DNA of 64,000 nt, taken from NCBI RefSeq assembly GCF_024713975.1, contig NC_091111.1, positions 20,516,001 through 20,580,000 of the forward strand, written 5' to 3'. The DNA comes from Paralichthys olivaceus (taxonomy: Eukaryota > Chordata > Actinopteri > Pleuronectiformes > Paralichthyidae). The notes under the pieces were generated by a model. It was not told where the DNA came from and did no database searches. It worked only from the letters and a program-made list of their open reading frames with translations. The first letter of the stretch is position 1. Every line of letters begins with the position of its first letter. Both the position numbers and the translations under genes were made by a program. Below, piece after piece: positions 16,223-27,458 of this stretch.

Positions 16223-19198
16223 GGATGCCCCAGAATCAACATCACAGGTGATGGCTTCCTCGTGCCAAATATGAATTATTTCTAAACGTAATTGACTTAA
16301 GTCCAGTTACCCACGTACATCAACATTTTCTTATTGTATTTTGTTGATATGACGCCCTCCGTCTCTCCTCATTAACATCTGTGAATCTGTTTTGATTGAC
16401 AGGTGTTCCTGTTTCTGGGCCATTGGAGATACGCAGCTGAAACTAAGTGCAGCAAATATCGTGTTCTGATCTGTTGACATGAGCAGTAGAATTCTCCCTG
16501 TTGACCTCTGCTGAGTGGCTGAGTTGTTTGCATCTCGTGTGAACGTTTATGTGGATGAGGGAAAGTAACGTCAGCAATTTGATTTGAACATGGGGTTAGG
16601 CTAACCCTAACCCTAACCTTATTATGTTAGGATTTGGATCTTCAAATTTAACTGAATTAAATGCCTTTTATTTTAGTTCATTCATCTTTTTGCCATGGAT
16701 TTTTTTTTGTGAAGCACTTTGTAACCTTGCTTAGAAAAGTGCTATACAAATAAAGTTATTATTATTAACAACTCCAACTCACAATCAGAAGAAGGTTTTG
16801 GAAACATCTAAAACAAAAGTCTCTGAAGAGAAAAGTGTCCATGTCCCTTTTGCTAATGTGGAGGAGATGGGGTTTATGTCCTATGCTGCAGCCAGCCATC
16901 AGGGGGAGATCGAGATGCTTTGGGTTCACTTGTTATTCATCTTTATTCACAGTCTATGGTCAGATTCACTGTTGTTACTGTATCTCAATAAAAGTGTGTC
17001 CGCCCACTCGTTGTCATCTATGTCTGATTAAAATCAGCCAGCTCCCCCTACTGGCAAGTGACTGTAACTTCAAAGCAAAAACTGTTTACTGAGCAAACCA
17101 ATTAAAATATAATTAATTTCCTTTTCTAGAGAAACATTTTGAGACAAAAGCAGTGGAACTATTATTTAATATTTGCACATAATTTTTATAATAATTGATG
17201 GAATGTTAGAACACTCAGTGTATTTTTGGATGATGTTTATGTTTGGCTCAAATTAAGATTTCACTTAGTTCTCATAAAATGTTGTTGTTCATTCAATTTA
17301 ATCACATTAATCCTGATGCACTGAATTTATTATTTTGTCTTGATCTGTTAGAGAAAATATATTCTGCTGCTGCAATAGGAAAAAGGTGTTAACATGTTAA
17401 AAACATGTTAAACATGTGGCTGTTTCCTCGTAACCAAGATGCATGCTTTCATGTAATCTTTCTGTTTTATATTACAATAAAAACAAACATTTACATCCTG
17501 TTTATTTTAATATTCAGTCAAGTGTTGCATCGGCAGTGGACTTAAACAACAGAGTGCTAATTATTTACTATAGTAAGCTCTGCCTGTATCCGTTCTCTCC
17601 ACTTTTGACTTAGGTACAGTACTTTAGTAAATGTACTTAGTTACATTCTACCTGTGTTGTGAGTTTCATGATGAAGAACACTTTCACTGTCTTGGTGTAG
17701 GGATACAGGCTGAATCCGACCAATCCAAGGTTTCACAGGAACAGGTGATGGAACAGAATCCACTCGTGTAGTTTGCATGTTGGTGGTGGACTGGAATTGT
17801 ACCTGGTTTGTATTTGGATCGCAAATGAGTCAGTGAACTGTCAAAGAACTGCAAACTGAAACAGCCATTAGAACAAGAACACACTTTAAAATAACATATA
17901 TTTTATAATCACGTTCATACTGAGCTGAGGGAGTGAGACCGAGTCGTTTCTTCAAACAGAAAGTCACTTGGTTTATTAAGAACTGAAGAAAAAGGCGTTT
18001 TTATTTTCCAGACATCAGACATTTTTCTTAAACATCAGAAAATCCTTCGAAAGCAGACATGAGGAAAAACATTGAGTTCAACGACAACAGCTGACGATCG
18101 AAACACGAGCAGACGAAAGGTGGATTCTGAACTGGATTCAGTTAGGTCATCGTGCTCGACTCTGAAATGCTTGGGTTCGTTTGGGTCGGTCAGAAACTGG
18201 TTTGGACTAGTTGATGTGTTTTGTCTGGTTAGTTGTTTGGATCTGGTTAAGTTTGGAACTGGTTTGGGTTAGAAATGGTTTAGACTGAATATGATTGGAG
18301 TGTTGGTTTAAGATTCTTTACAGCTGATTTGTGTTGTGAATGACCTTGATGAAAGCAGCTTAACGACTCATCAGGACAAAGAAGGTCATGGTGTCAGACA
18401 GTAATCAGAACAACATGGATAGTGTTTCAGTTCTTTATAATCTTTCACCGGGGGGGGTTTCCCATCCATCCCCCACCATGCACCACTGAAGAAGACAGTA
18501 AAGAATCAGACGTGCGCACCACTGTAACAGCAAAGGCACCAATCACAGAGTGAATGTAAAGCGTGTTAAGAATCAGCAAATAGAACCTTATTCTGACCAC
18601 AAGAAAAACTTGCAGCAGTTCATCTTCAGATTGTAGGATTCTGGGAGCTAGAGCTAAAAAACGTTAACATAAACATTTTTGTGACAGTAAACTTTAACCC
18701 GTTTCCTCTCTCACACTGCTGGTGTTCACACCAGCTAACACTGTGACAGAGGCATGATGGGAGTTTCCTGGACAGGCCTGCAGAGCTGTGGTCGATTCCG
18801 TCTCTTTCCACCTGCCAATGTGACTTTGGTACATTCTAGTGTTGAAATGATTTGTTGACACTGGACAGAACACGAATGAACAGTTGGGGTTCTTTGGGTT
18901 CTTTAAGAGTGTGAATTCTCAGAACATCCAGATTTAAAGCTGTGAACATGTGGTGCACATCGTTCTGAGCCATGTGAACTCCACGGCATCTTATCAAAAT
19001 AAAAAGCTACACAGTGAGTCTTAACAGAGAGACCAATCAGCAGCCAACTGCTTTCGCAGTACAAGCGCTTGGGTTATGCATATACTTTAAAAGTGCAGAT
19101 TAAGATTTTTGGGGTTCAAGTGCATACGTTTGTTCTCACATTTATGGCTTTCTTGGGTCATAAACTAGAAATAAAAGCACAGGAAGTTTATGATGATT
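16223..19198. other. Convergent 3' region between the myosin gene and ZBTB1
   Basis: The left part is the presumed 3' UTR of the myosin gene. The right part (about 17970-19198) is presumed 3' UTR of ZBTB1, read on the minus strand, with a minus-strand poly(A) hexamer (plus-strand tttatt at 17972-17977). No other gene is visible. Small open frames here have no recognisable homology. Confidence 0.45.
16690..16775 (+). repeat. 3' tail of a teleost SINE/LINE-type repeat
   Basis: The stretch gtgaagcactttgtaacctt, then aaaagtgctatacaaataaa and (TTA)n, is a recurrent retroposon tail in fish. It may also supply AATAAA (16749-16754) to the myosin transcript. A related tail is at 57095-57165. Confidence 0.6.
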
Positions 19199-21250
19199 CT
19201 ATAGTCTCTTGGTATGTTTGGAGTTATAGTGGCTCCTCATGTCTTTACGGAGGCGGAACTTCTCGCCACAGACGCCGCAGATGTACAGGTGGACGTCCAT
19301 GTGTTTCTCCAGCTGCTCTCCACCAGGGAAGATCTGGAAACACACTTGACAGATGGTTTCTCCTGCGGACAGGTGGGAGATCATGTGTCGGACGTGGTCA
19401 TGTTTGAGGAAGGTTCCCTGGTCACAGACTGGGCACACGTAGCGAGCCATGCCTTTGTGCATGTCTGTGTGTAACCGGAGCTGGCGCTCCCGCAGGAATT
19501 GTTTCCCACAGGTCTGGCAGGTGAACTGCTTCTCCTTGGTGTGGACGGTGTAGTGCTCCCGCAGGTGACAGCGCTGGTAGAAGCCTTTGCCGCAAATGCT
19601 GCAGAAGTGTTTGCGACGGTGATCTGGTTCGGCCCCCTCCTCCAGCAACACCGGACGGAACAGCTCCTGGTCGTGGCAGGACAAGGCATGCTCCAGCGCC
19701 ACATTCTCGTTCTGGAAAAGTAGCCCGCAATGAGGGCAGGCCAAGTCTGCAGCCTCCAGCAGGCCCTCCTCCATCCCTTGTGGCTCCTCCAGCAGCGACG
19801 CCTCGTCCTCCCCGTGGGAATCTGACTCACCGCCTTGGGATTCTCCGCAGCGCTCTGCATGCTCCTGAAGCTGTCGACCTTTGATCAGCACCTGACCACA
19901 CCGTCCACAGGCACATATGTGGCCCATGTGGTTGGACAGGTAGTGGGCCGACTTGTCCTCATCTGTTAATAGAGTGCCACAGAGTTCACAGGGGGTGTCG
20001 GCGTCTTGCTTCTCGTCTTTAACTTTACGAAGTTTCACAGGAATCCCTGAATTGTCACAGCTGGACATGTGGACTTCAAAAGGCTCACTGCTCTTCTCCA
20101 AGCCTGAGACGTTGGGCTCTGGGTCCCGATCCGAACCTTTGTCCCTCAACATGTCTTTACGTGTTACGTCATTGAACCTTGTGCTACAGTCTCTTTTAGC
20201 ATGCTCGCCGACTCTGACCACTTCGATCTCAGGGAACATGCTTTCGTCTGGTTCTGTCTTGATGGAGATGCTCCGAGTCGACCTGGGCTCGCCATCTGTC
20301 CCAGCTGCCACCGACCTGATGGTGAGGTCAGAGTTGACCTTGGCCTCTGGCCACTCATCCTCGCCTTTACAGTGAACCCTGTGCTCTTCAGTGCTCTCAG
20401 AAGCAGAGCTTTCAGCTTTATTTGAGTCATTGTCGCCCTCTGCGTTACCTCTTGGAGGGTGGTAGGCCTTCCGGTTTGTGCAGGTAAGGATGTGCTCGAT
20501 TAAAAGCTTCTCACAACTGAAGACGAAGCCACAGTCATCACAGGTGTAGGTGCGCCCAAACCGAGGACGGTCTTTGAGAGTCGAACTTCTGCCACTGGAC
20601 CTCTTTCTCAAGTCACATGGCTGCTCAACTGTTCCGTCCACAGCCGGGGTTGCCACGATCAGAGGAGTGTTCACCACCTCCTCCGCCACCACTGGCCTGG
20701 TGATGGTTGCCGGAACAGCTGGACGTCCGGCACTGCTGCTGACAGGTTTCGGTAGGTGCTCCACTTCTGGTGCAGGAGGCCCCTGCTGCTCGTACATGCG
20801 AACTCCAAACATCATTTTTCCGCCAGCTGGGCCGGCGGAGGAGCTGGACGAGGAGGAGGAGGCCGAGGAGGATGGGGTGAGGTTGGAGCTCCTGATGTCC
20901 CTGAGATCCTCCAGTGAGTCAGGGATGTAGTACATCTGCAGGTACGCCATGGATGACTTAAGCTCATCAAACTCATAGCTCCCCACGACGATGCGTCCAA
21001 GGTACATGAGCTGCAGGATGAGGTCGAAGCACTCAGCGCTGATCTGCATGTTGCTGAGGTCCAGTCGCCCTGTCCCCTGCTGGTCCCGGATAAACATCAT
21101 CCTGAAGTAGGAGCTGCAGGCTGCCAGGACGGCCTTGTGTGCCCTGAAGTAAATGTCACCAATGGCGATGAGGCAGTCACACAGGAAGCCCCACTCTCGC
21201 TGGTTGTTGAGCTGCTGGAGGACGTGGTCGCTGTGGCTCGGCCTCGCCAT
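19199..21250 (-). CDS. zbtb1: ZBTB1, BTB/POZ zinc-finger transcriptional repressor
   Basis: One coding exon of 683 codons. The BTB/POZ domain is at the N-terminus (MARPSHSDHVLQQLNNQREW, then FLCDCLIAIGDIYFRAHKAV and YLGRIVVGSYEF). A Ser/Ala-rich linker follows, then eight zinc-binding units. The first (CDDCGF..CEKLL..H..TC) is the UBZ4-like CCHC finger known in ZBTB1. The last five are classical C2H2 fingers (CSICGKGF, CQTCGKQF, CPVCDQ, CQVCFQIF, CGVCGEKF). Order, spacing and the ending SHYNSKH match ZBTB1, a nuclear repressor needed for lymphoid development and linked to translesion synthesis. Start: the frame extends nine codons upstream, but an acceptor (cctgtctgcag) ends 4 bp before ATG 21250, so the upstream Met is intronic. 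It is divergent from ZBTB25, as expected for this conserved pair. Confidence 0.93.
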   Translation of the reverse strand: MARPSHSDHVLQQLNNQREWGFLCDCLIAIGDIYFRAHKAVLAACSSYFRMMFIRDQQGTGRLDLSNMQISAECFDLILQLMYLGRIVVGSYEFDELKSSMAYLQMYYIPDSLEDLRDIRSSNLTPSSSASSSSSSSSAGPAGGKMMFGVRMYEQQGPPAPEVEHLPKPVSSSAGRPAVPATITRPVVAEEVVNTPLIVATPAVDGTVEQPCDLRKRSSGRSSTLKDRPRFGRTYTCDDCGFVFSCEKLLIEHILTCTNRKAYHPPRGNAEGDNDSNKAESSASESTEEHRVHCKGEDEWPEAKVNSDLTIRSVAAGTDGEPRSTRSISIKTEPDESMFPEIEVVRVGEHAKRDCSTRFNDVTRKDMLRDKGSDRDPEPNVSGLEKSSEPFEVHMSSCDNSGIPVKLRKVKDEKQDADTPCELCGTLLTDEDKSAHYLSNHMGHICACGRCGQVLIKGRQLQEHAERCGESQGGESDSHGEDEASLLEEPQGMEEGLLEAADLACPHCGLLFQNENVALEHALSCHDQELFRPVLLEEGAEPDHRRKHFCSICGKGFYQRCHLREHYTVHTKEKQFTCQTCGKQFLRERQLRLHTDMHKGMARYVCPVCDQGTFLKHDHVRHMISHLSAGETICQVCFQIFPGGEQLEKHMDVHLYICGVCGEKFRLRKDMRSHYNSKHTKRL

Positions 21251-22883
21251 CGCCCTGCAGACAGGAGAGGAAACCATGGAGAGAGACGATAAGACTTGAG
21301 TGTAGACTCAGAAATCCATGTTTACTTAAGTGTGACCAACAATGGCACTGAGCAACAACATTCTAAACTGCATCATATCAGAAAATCATTTGTTGGTGAG
21401 TCTCAGTTCATCTGATCCCATTGTTAATAAACATTTACTGACAGTTCAGGACATCAAGTGGATGAAAACTGCTGAAACAGTGCATCTAATGACAAGCCCA
21501 TTTGATTTGTCCTGTTTTAATGATGCAGGGTTCACGAGTAAGTGTGTTAAAGACAGGTGGTGGCTACACCCTTCACTGTTACTGTACAATAACCTCATGG
21601 CGTCTTTTTTGTTCCTTGTTTGTTTTTGTGACTTGAAACTAAACACTGGTTTATACACAGGTCAAATGACTCTGATCCACCTCCATGACAGTTTCAACAT
21701 GTAAATCCCACGGCAAGGTTCGCTGTGAGTTGTCTTTAACACATATATATCATGGGTTGTTACATGAAGCTCAATAGTCATGTCAGAGAGCTTCATACCA
21801 ACAGTGAGTTACATGTCAAACTAAACACATACTTAAGCTAACATATATATTTAAGGAGCCAAAATACTGTTTCAAAATTTGATTCAAATTATTGATTTTT
21901 ATGATTAAATCATTTATTGCTAAAATCTTCAGGATACTTTGTCATTTTTTTCAATTTTTTTCAGACATACATGTTAATGTTTCAGTGGAACATCTGTCAT
22001 GTGTGTAACATACAAGTAAATGTTTCTGTGTTAAACATGTGTCTGTAACATACATGTTAATATTTATTTGTTTAACATGTCTATAACATATATGTTAGTG
22101 TTTCAGTGTAGACCATAGGTGTGAACAAGTGTCTGTAACATACATGTAATGTGTGTTTTGTTAAACTAATTAATTCTCAGTAATCAAAGATCTTTTAACT
22201 TTTATTGGCAGGAAAAAACATTGAAACTTTACTCAAACTTGTAATTTCGGTTCTGAACCAGGCTCCGTTAATAAAACTGCTCCTGTCACAGAGAGTCGGT
22301 CTCACCGGGAGAGGTCACACAGTCACCGGCTGACATTCGCCAAGAGACCCGCAGTTAGAGCCCGACAGACCGGAGACAGGGGGTGAGTGTGACCCGAGGA
22401 GGAGAGCCTGGTTCGGCTCGGAGAAGAGAGAGAGGCCACAAACTAAGATGGAGATTACTGTTAGCTGCGTTTAGCTAACTGCTGTTAGCGTCCCCCGTGC
22501 CGGAAGTCACAATGGGTACCCCTCCAAAATAAAACGTGTAAAACGCTAGAGAGAAATAAGGTACTATATAATATGTACAAAAGTATTCTACAAAGTATAT
22601 TCAATTATATTTTGTTATGAATGGACAGTAATTAAGATAATTACTTTCATCTGAATATTCTCCGCACGCGTTTAACCTTGGATTTCTTTTAGACTTTTAA
22701 TGTTTTGAAAAGCTACACCGGATGTTATTGATGTAAATGTTGTAACTGACAAGTTACCGCAAGCAGTCCCGCCGCCCCCGCACCGCCGCCCGCATCGAGC
22801 CCGCATCGAGTCCGCAGCAGCAGGCCGCGGAGACACTCCCCGGCCGGAGGCTCTGAGGGCCGGGCACAAAGTCAACGACTCAC
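21251..22883 (-). other. ZBTB1 intron 1 (5' UTR intron)
   Basis: The acceptor at 21255-21260 (ctgcag on the minus strand) and the donor at 22882-22883 bracket this interval. It is AT-rich with degenerate repeats of acatgttaatgtttcagtg-like words near 21960-22150. A GC-rich patch at 22270-22500 has Sp1/ETS-like words (ccggaagt) and could be an alternative promoter. No coding exon is recognised. Confidence 0.5.
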
Positions 22884-23060
22884 CGAGGCTGCTGTAGGCC
22901 GGCGGGATAGCGGATGTTTCCGGAGGCTCCTGCCGGAGATGAGCTGCGTTGAGGCGGGTGTTTCCGGAGGCTCCTGCCGGAGATGAGCTGCGTTGAGGCG
23001 GATAAAGGGACGAAGGAGCTGCCTCTTCTTCTTCTCTTCTGCTGGAGGAAACTACTTCCG
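22884..23060 (-). promoter_or_regulatory. zbtb1: Probable non-coding first exon and CpG-rich promoter of ZBTB1
   Basis: On the minus strand a donor (cagcagcctcg|gtgagtcg) ends a GC-rich segment starting somewhere above 23000. CpG density is high from about 22740 to 23090, and ggaagt ETS-type words occur at 23050-23060. Its distance and strand fit the untranslated first exon spliced to the ZBTB1 coding exon. The precise transcription start cannot be set from sequence. Confidence 0.5.
22916..23003. repeat. 44-bp perfect-looking tandem duplication in the ZBTB1 promoter/5' UTR
   Basis: Two adjacent 44-bp copies start gtttccggaggctcctgccg and end gaggcggGT or gaggcggAT. They differ at one base by eye. 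Copy 1 is 22916-22959 and copy 2 is 22960-23003. Confidence 0.85.
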
Positions 23061-23149
23061 CACTGCGAGGAAACACACGAAGAAGACACTCAGCGTCCGG
23101 TCAAAATATGGCTTTCAAAATAAAATCAATCCAAAACAACCTGTTTTAT

Positions 23150-24290
23150 TCCTCATACTGTTTACTTGAGGGATTATTCTAAAATGATTATATTAATATA
23201 TTTGGTTTGATTAAAAATGAAGTACATAAAAAGAAAACATCCTGAAAGGATAAAACATTTCCCTAACTTTTATATATTTAATTTTATATAACAAATAATT
23301 GGTCAATGTTAAAACATGAAAAATCAAGAGTACCTGGCTGCATCTACAAGCAAACTGAACTTGTTGGACAAAGAAATAACTAAATAAACAAATAATATCA
23401 ATAAACAACATCACAACATTCTTCATTACAAGGACGATGCAGCAAAATCCACAGTTGCATCTCAGCTGCTCACTAATCTGACAAGAACCTTTTTGAATAA
23501 TTCTTGTTTCCCTCCATAGAACAGAAAAATCCCCAATGACTCTGGAAAGTTTTCTCATCCTCCTTCATCTGAGAGCAGACACCATCTGTCATAATATTCT
23601 CCCAGACATTCAAGCCTCTATCACCAATAAACCCTTCGACTGGTTTTAAATCGTGTCTCTCTGGCTCAGTGCATCCAACTCAAGTATTTCGAATCCCAGC
23701 CATGTTCCAGTCACTTCTGGTGTTCCCTAGTGTTCTGTCCTGGGGCCCCTTGTGTTTATCATCTATTTACTTCCTGGTTCTCCTGCAACTTCCTCAAACT
23801 CAACAGTGATTAAACTGAGGTTTTTTTCCATGAATCCATCGCTCCTGTGCTTCAGCAGCTTCATTAAGATTCTGCTCGTCCATAATCTCATTGCTCTTTA
23901 CCTTTCACAAATCCTGCGCATCTCAGGTCTTCTTCCATCTACCTCACTGTACCACCTGCCCGATTGTCCACCATGACCGCTCTGCTCCCCTTCTCTGGAA
24001 CTCCCTCCCCTGAGACATCCATAACAATGACTCTACATTTTCGTCTTTTTAAACTGGTACATTCAGTCTGATGTTTACATTTGGTCAAACTACACAATGT
24101 TTTATTGATCTTTTGACACATTGTTTTTTGTTCTGTTTTTTAATCTGTGACCTTGATATATATAAAATCATTGTTGATTTTGCATAGATTAATTCTCATA
24201 AAACTAAATCAAATGAAATCAATGAGCTAACTGATCTCTTTTCATCTCCCTCATCTTCTCTGACATCATCATGACTGATTATCGATTATT
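23150..24290. other. Spacer between the divergent ZBTB1 and ZBTB25 promoters
   Basis: AT-rich at 23150-23560. A repeat-like stretch at about 23560-24130 resembles degraded retroelement DNA (cttcctcaaactcaacagtg, ctcactgtaccacctgcccg), without a recoverable frame. No gene supported. Confidence 0.4.
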
Positions 24291-24299
24291 GATCAAGTA

Positions 24300-24429
24300 A
24301 CGGGAGGTAAACGCAGTCACGTCACGTGAGCCTTTGACCCTTCCTCTCGCGAGACGTGACGCCGTTTTTTGCGGGATCAGCTCTGCAGCATCAGACACCG
24401 GAGACAATCTGCATATTTCTATTTCTGCG
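24300..24429 (+). promoter_or_regulatory. zbtb25: CpG-rich promoter and possible non-coding first exon of ZBTB25
   Basis: CpG-dense DNA (ctcgcgagacgtgacgccg) is followed by a donor-like junction at 24429/24430 (atttctgcg|gtaagagcg). TCTCGCGAGA-like sequence near 24345-24355 is a known housekeeping-promoter motif. The CpG patch runs on to about 24620 and passes into a CA/TG tract (24655-24720). It lies on the correct strand 1.6 kb upstream of the ZBTB25 start exon. Confidence 0.5.
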
Positions 24430-25275
24430 GTAAGAGCGTGATTAGCGGCGCGCGTGCACGGTGCACACAGACAGAACCTCGCGGAGACGCGTGTGCACGC
24501 GGCTGTTTGCGTGTGATGTGAGCGAGGAGGTGCGTGCTGCTGAATGTGGACACTGAGGATGGAGGCTGCAGCCTGAAGCGCGCGACACAACATGCACGCG
24601 CTAGACGTGCTGTTGTTTGGTTGCACGAGCGTTTCCGGTGTTCCCCCACTGTGTGTGTAAGTGTGTGTGTTTGTGTGAACATACACACACACACACACGT
24701 GTGTGCGTGTGTGTGTTTGTGGCTGTCCAGGTGTTCTGGGTGATGATGTCATTACACCTGAGCTCAGGGATGGCCCTTAGCAGCCTGCAGCGATGACATC
24801 ATCAGTCAATCAGATTGATTGACAGGAATATGACAGATTCAGATCCATGACTGTAAATAAAGATGGACGACGTGACGGCTCCTTTAAATTGATGATGTTT
24901 TATATTTAAATAATATATATTATCAATAAAATTGATGATAGTATCTAAATTATTTATTGAAAGTCGACAACTTGTTACCTTAAGTGCAGAAGTCGTGTAT
25001 CACCCCACATATCAGCGTTTGTTAAACATGCAATGTGACACCAGTGGATGTTAGCATTTGTGAGTTATGACCAGACACTAACAGTTCTGCTGCTGTTACA
25101 GCTTCACCTGCTGCTGCTTCCTCCATGTTTTTATAACACAACAAATACTGTGCCTGCATCTTGGAGACTTGCTGACTGCTTGATGTTGGACAGAATCAAC
25201 CAAATCATCCCGGTGCAGCCCCCACCCATAAGTTAATAATTAATAAGTAAGAATCCCCACATCAATGCACTAAGG

Positions 25276-25363
25276 CTAATCACTCACATATAGAACTGAT
25301 CTTTATAAAAACCTGCTGAATTCTATTTATGTTCATGAATAAATGTTGCCTCATAATCTGCAG

Positions 25364-25398
<35 letters not shown>

Positions 25399-25455
25399 TT
25401 TTTAATGTGTTTAAATATGTGTCTCATAAAACATCATCTTGATCAAATCAAATAA
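25276..25455. repeat. Dispersed repeat family D, copy 1
   Basis: Begins aatcactcacatatagaact and runs through gatctttataaaaacctgct, a (TG)n tract and tgtttaaatatgtgtctcat. It is almost identical to 50514-50715. It lies in the ZBTB25 5' intron. Confidence 0.75.
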
Positions 25456-26026
25456 ACACAATTCTAATTTACATTTCACATGGTGATGCTAACCTTTGGA
25501 AATTTCACTCTAGCTAATAGAGAAACCTGTAACCGTTTTATAATATGATGTCAAATCACCAGTATCACCCCCTGGTGTCTGGCTGTAGGATAGGCCATAA
25601 ACCCTGCCTCCTCCATGTTAGCAGATGGGACATGGACCAAACAAAAAAATCAAAGTAGACGTTAAACAAATGTTTGTCAAAGATGGTTCTGTCATCTCAG
25701 GTCGTTCTTATCTCTCTGATGTTTGTTCGTGTTTCTGATCAGTTTGGTTTGAATCACTTATTTAATGATATAAAAACAGGCTGAGACGTCATGATTGACA
25801 GCTGATACTGACTCAGGATTGGTCGAGAGCGTGTATGGGCAGGACTTCAATTCCACGGCTCCACTTCACGATCACTGCTGCACAGACTCTGACTGTAAAT
25901 GACGTCATCACCACAAGCAAAATTTGAGACGTGTCATTGTCTTATTTGGAGGCTTTGATATTTGTTTATAGACTCTGTTTTGTCTCAGTCTTGAGTCAGA
26001 CATGTTGTTGTTTTGCAGAGTGGGTC

Positions 26027-27458
26027 ATGGAGGTGTCGTCTCACAGCCTCTTCCTGCTGCAGCAACTCAACGTTCAGAGAGAGTTCGGCTTCCTGTGCGA
26101 CTGCACCGTCGCTATCGGAAACGTCTACTTCAAAGCTCACCGAGCTGTGCTGGCCGCCTTCTCCAACTACTTCAAGATGATCTTCATCCACCAGTCCAGG
26201 TCAGTCCGATGTTTTTCTAAAAGTTAACCTGTAACTTCATAAACCGCTGAATCCTCATTGTGTCGTGTGTGTCCTCAGTGAGTGTATAAAGATCCAGCCC
26301 ACAGACATCCAGCCCGACGTCTTCAGCTACCTGCTGCACATCATGTACACTGGCATGTGTCCCAAACAGCCAGTGGACCAGAGCCGGCTGCAAGATGGCA
26401 TCAAGTTCCTTCACGCCTACCAGCTGTGTCGGAAACCAGATGAAGGTGCACTAGATGCCACAACTGATGTGGTCCGTATGTCCAACCTGTATGGAATTCA
26501 GATCTCGTCCCAGCTGGCCAACAAGGATGTGTCTGGAGTCCCCAAGACCACCACGGTGTCCCGAGGGGCCCCAGAGGATGGATGCTCTTCAGTCCGGGGG
26601 GCACGGTCCCACTCACAGCTGTCCCTCCCTGTTGGACTGGAGGGGGTGCCTTCAGACCGCCAGGCTTCGGCACTTCGCAACGTCTGCTCTGTAGCGTCTG
26701 GAGATGATTCAGACATTTCTTCTCGAATCAAGCAGGAACAAGTAGAGGAGGAGGAGGCGGAGGACAGGGAGGGAGAGGAGGGGGCAGAGCCAGGATCCCC
26801 GTCTCCAGCCCAGGGCAGCAGTCCCAGTCTCCTGTTTAAAGACCGACCCCTGGTCCTGCTGTGCCCCAGCTGTGGAGAGCGCTGCTTGTCCCCGGAAGGC
26901 CTCCGGGAGCATCTATTCAGCCACGCCCTTGACCCTGCCCGCCTGATGGAGGGGTTGTCGCACGGGAGACAGCTGAACACCAGTGTCGAAGAAGGGCCAC
27001 GGGGGGGCCAAGAGCAGCTAGACGCTGGATGTCTGGAGGAGGCGCTGAGGCAGAGCCAGGCGCTGGCCAATCAGCTGGCTGCTGAGCTGAGGAGGAGTCG
27101 AGGGGGGGGAGGGGGGAGCAGCCCCACCCCCGCCGTCCTGCACTCCCGTAAACGTAAAATTGCCTGCGCTGTCTGCAGCCTGCGCTTCTCCCACAAAAGC
27201 CAGCTGCAAGAGCACATGTACACCCACACCGGCAAACCGTCCCGCTACCACCGCTACAACCGCCTCTGCAGCCAGCTCTTCCAGGCCTCCGCCCACTTTT
27301 GTGAGGGCGCCGCAGAGCCTGGGGGAGGGGGCGGGGTGCCAACTGCTGCCGCTGTCTCTGAGGAGGCAAACAGGGACACTCAGGACAACGGCAGCTCCTG
27401 CTACTCCCTGGACTCTGAGATCTCTCAGGAGAGTGTGGATGGCGTTCCCGTGGAGTAA
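26027..27458 (+). CDS. zbtb25: ZBTB25, BTB/POZ zinc-finger protein
   Basis: Two coding exons, 26027-26199 and 26279-27458 (450 aa; human about 435). An acceptor (gttgttttgcag) stands just before the start exon. The intron is only 79 bp and splits the BTB domain at a Ser codon, giving [20 protein letters not shown]. The BTB half reads [20 protein letters not shown], a close match to ZBTB25. After an acidic and Ser/Pro-rich linker come two widely separated C2H2 fingers ([21 protein letters not shown] near residue 220; [21 protein letters not shown] near 350), the number and spacing of ZBTB25. The protein is a presumed nuclear regulator (reported repressor of NFAT signalling in mammals). The coding exon is GC-rich and shows long antisense open frames, which are shadows. 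It is the divergent neighbour of ZBTB1. Confidence 0.93.

Noticed and set aside
12613-16245. Many antisense open frames of 60-178 codons inside the myosin
   Set aside because: Shadows caused by the Glu/Lys/Leu codon bias of the coiled coil. No promoter, homology or splice signals.
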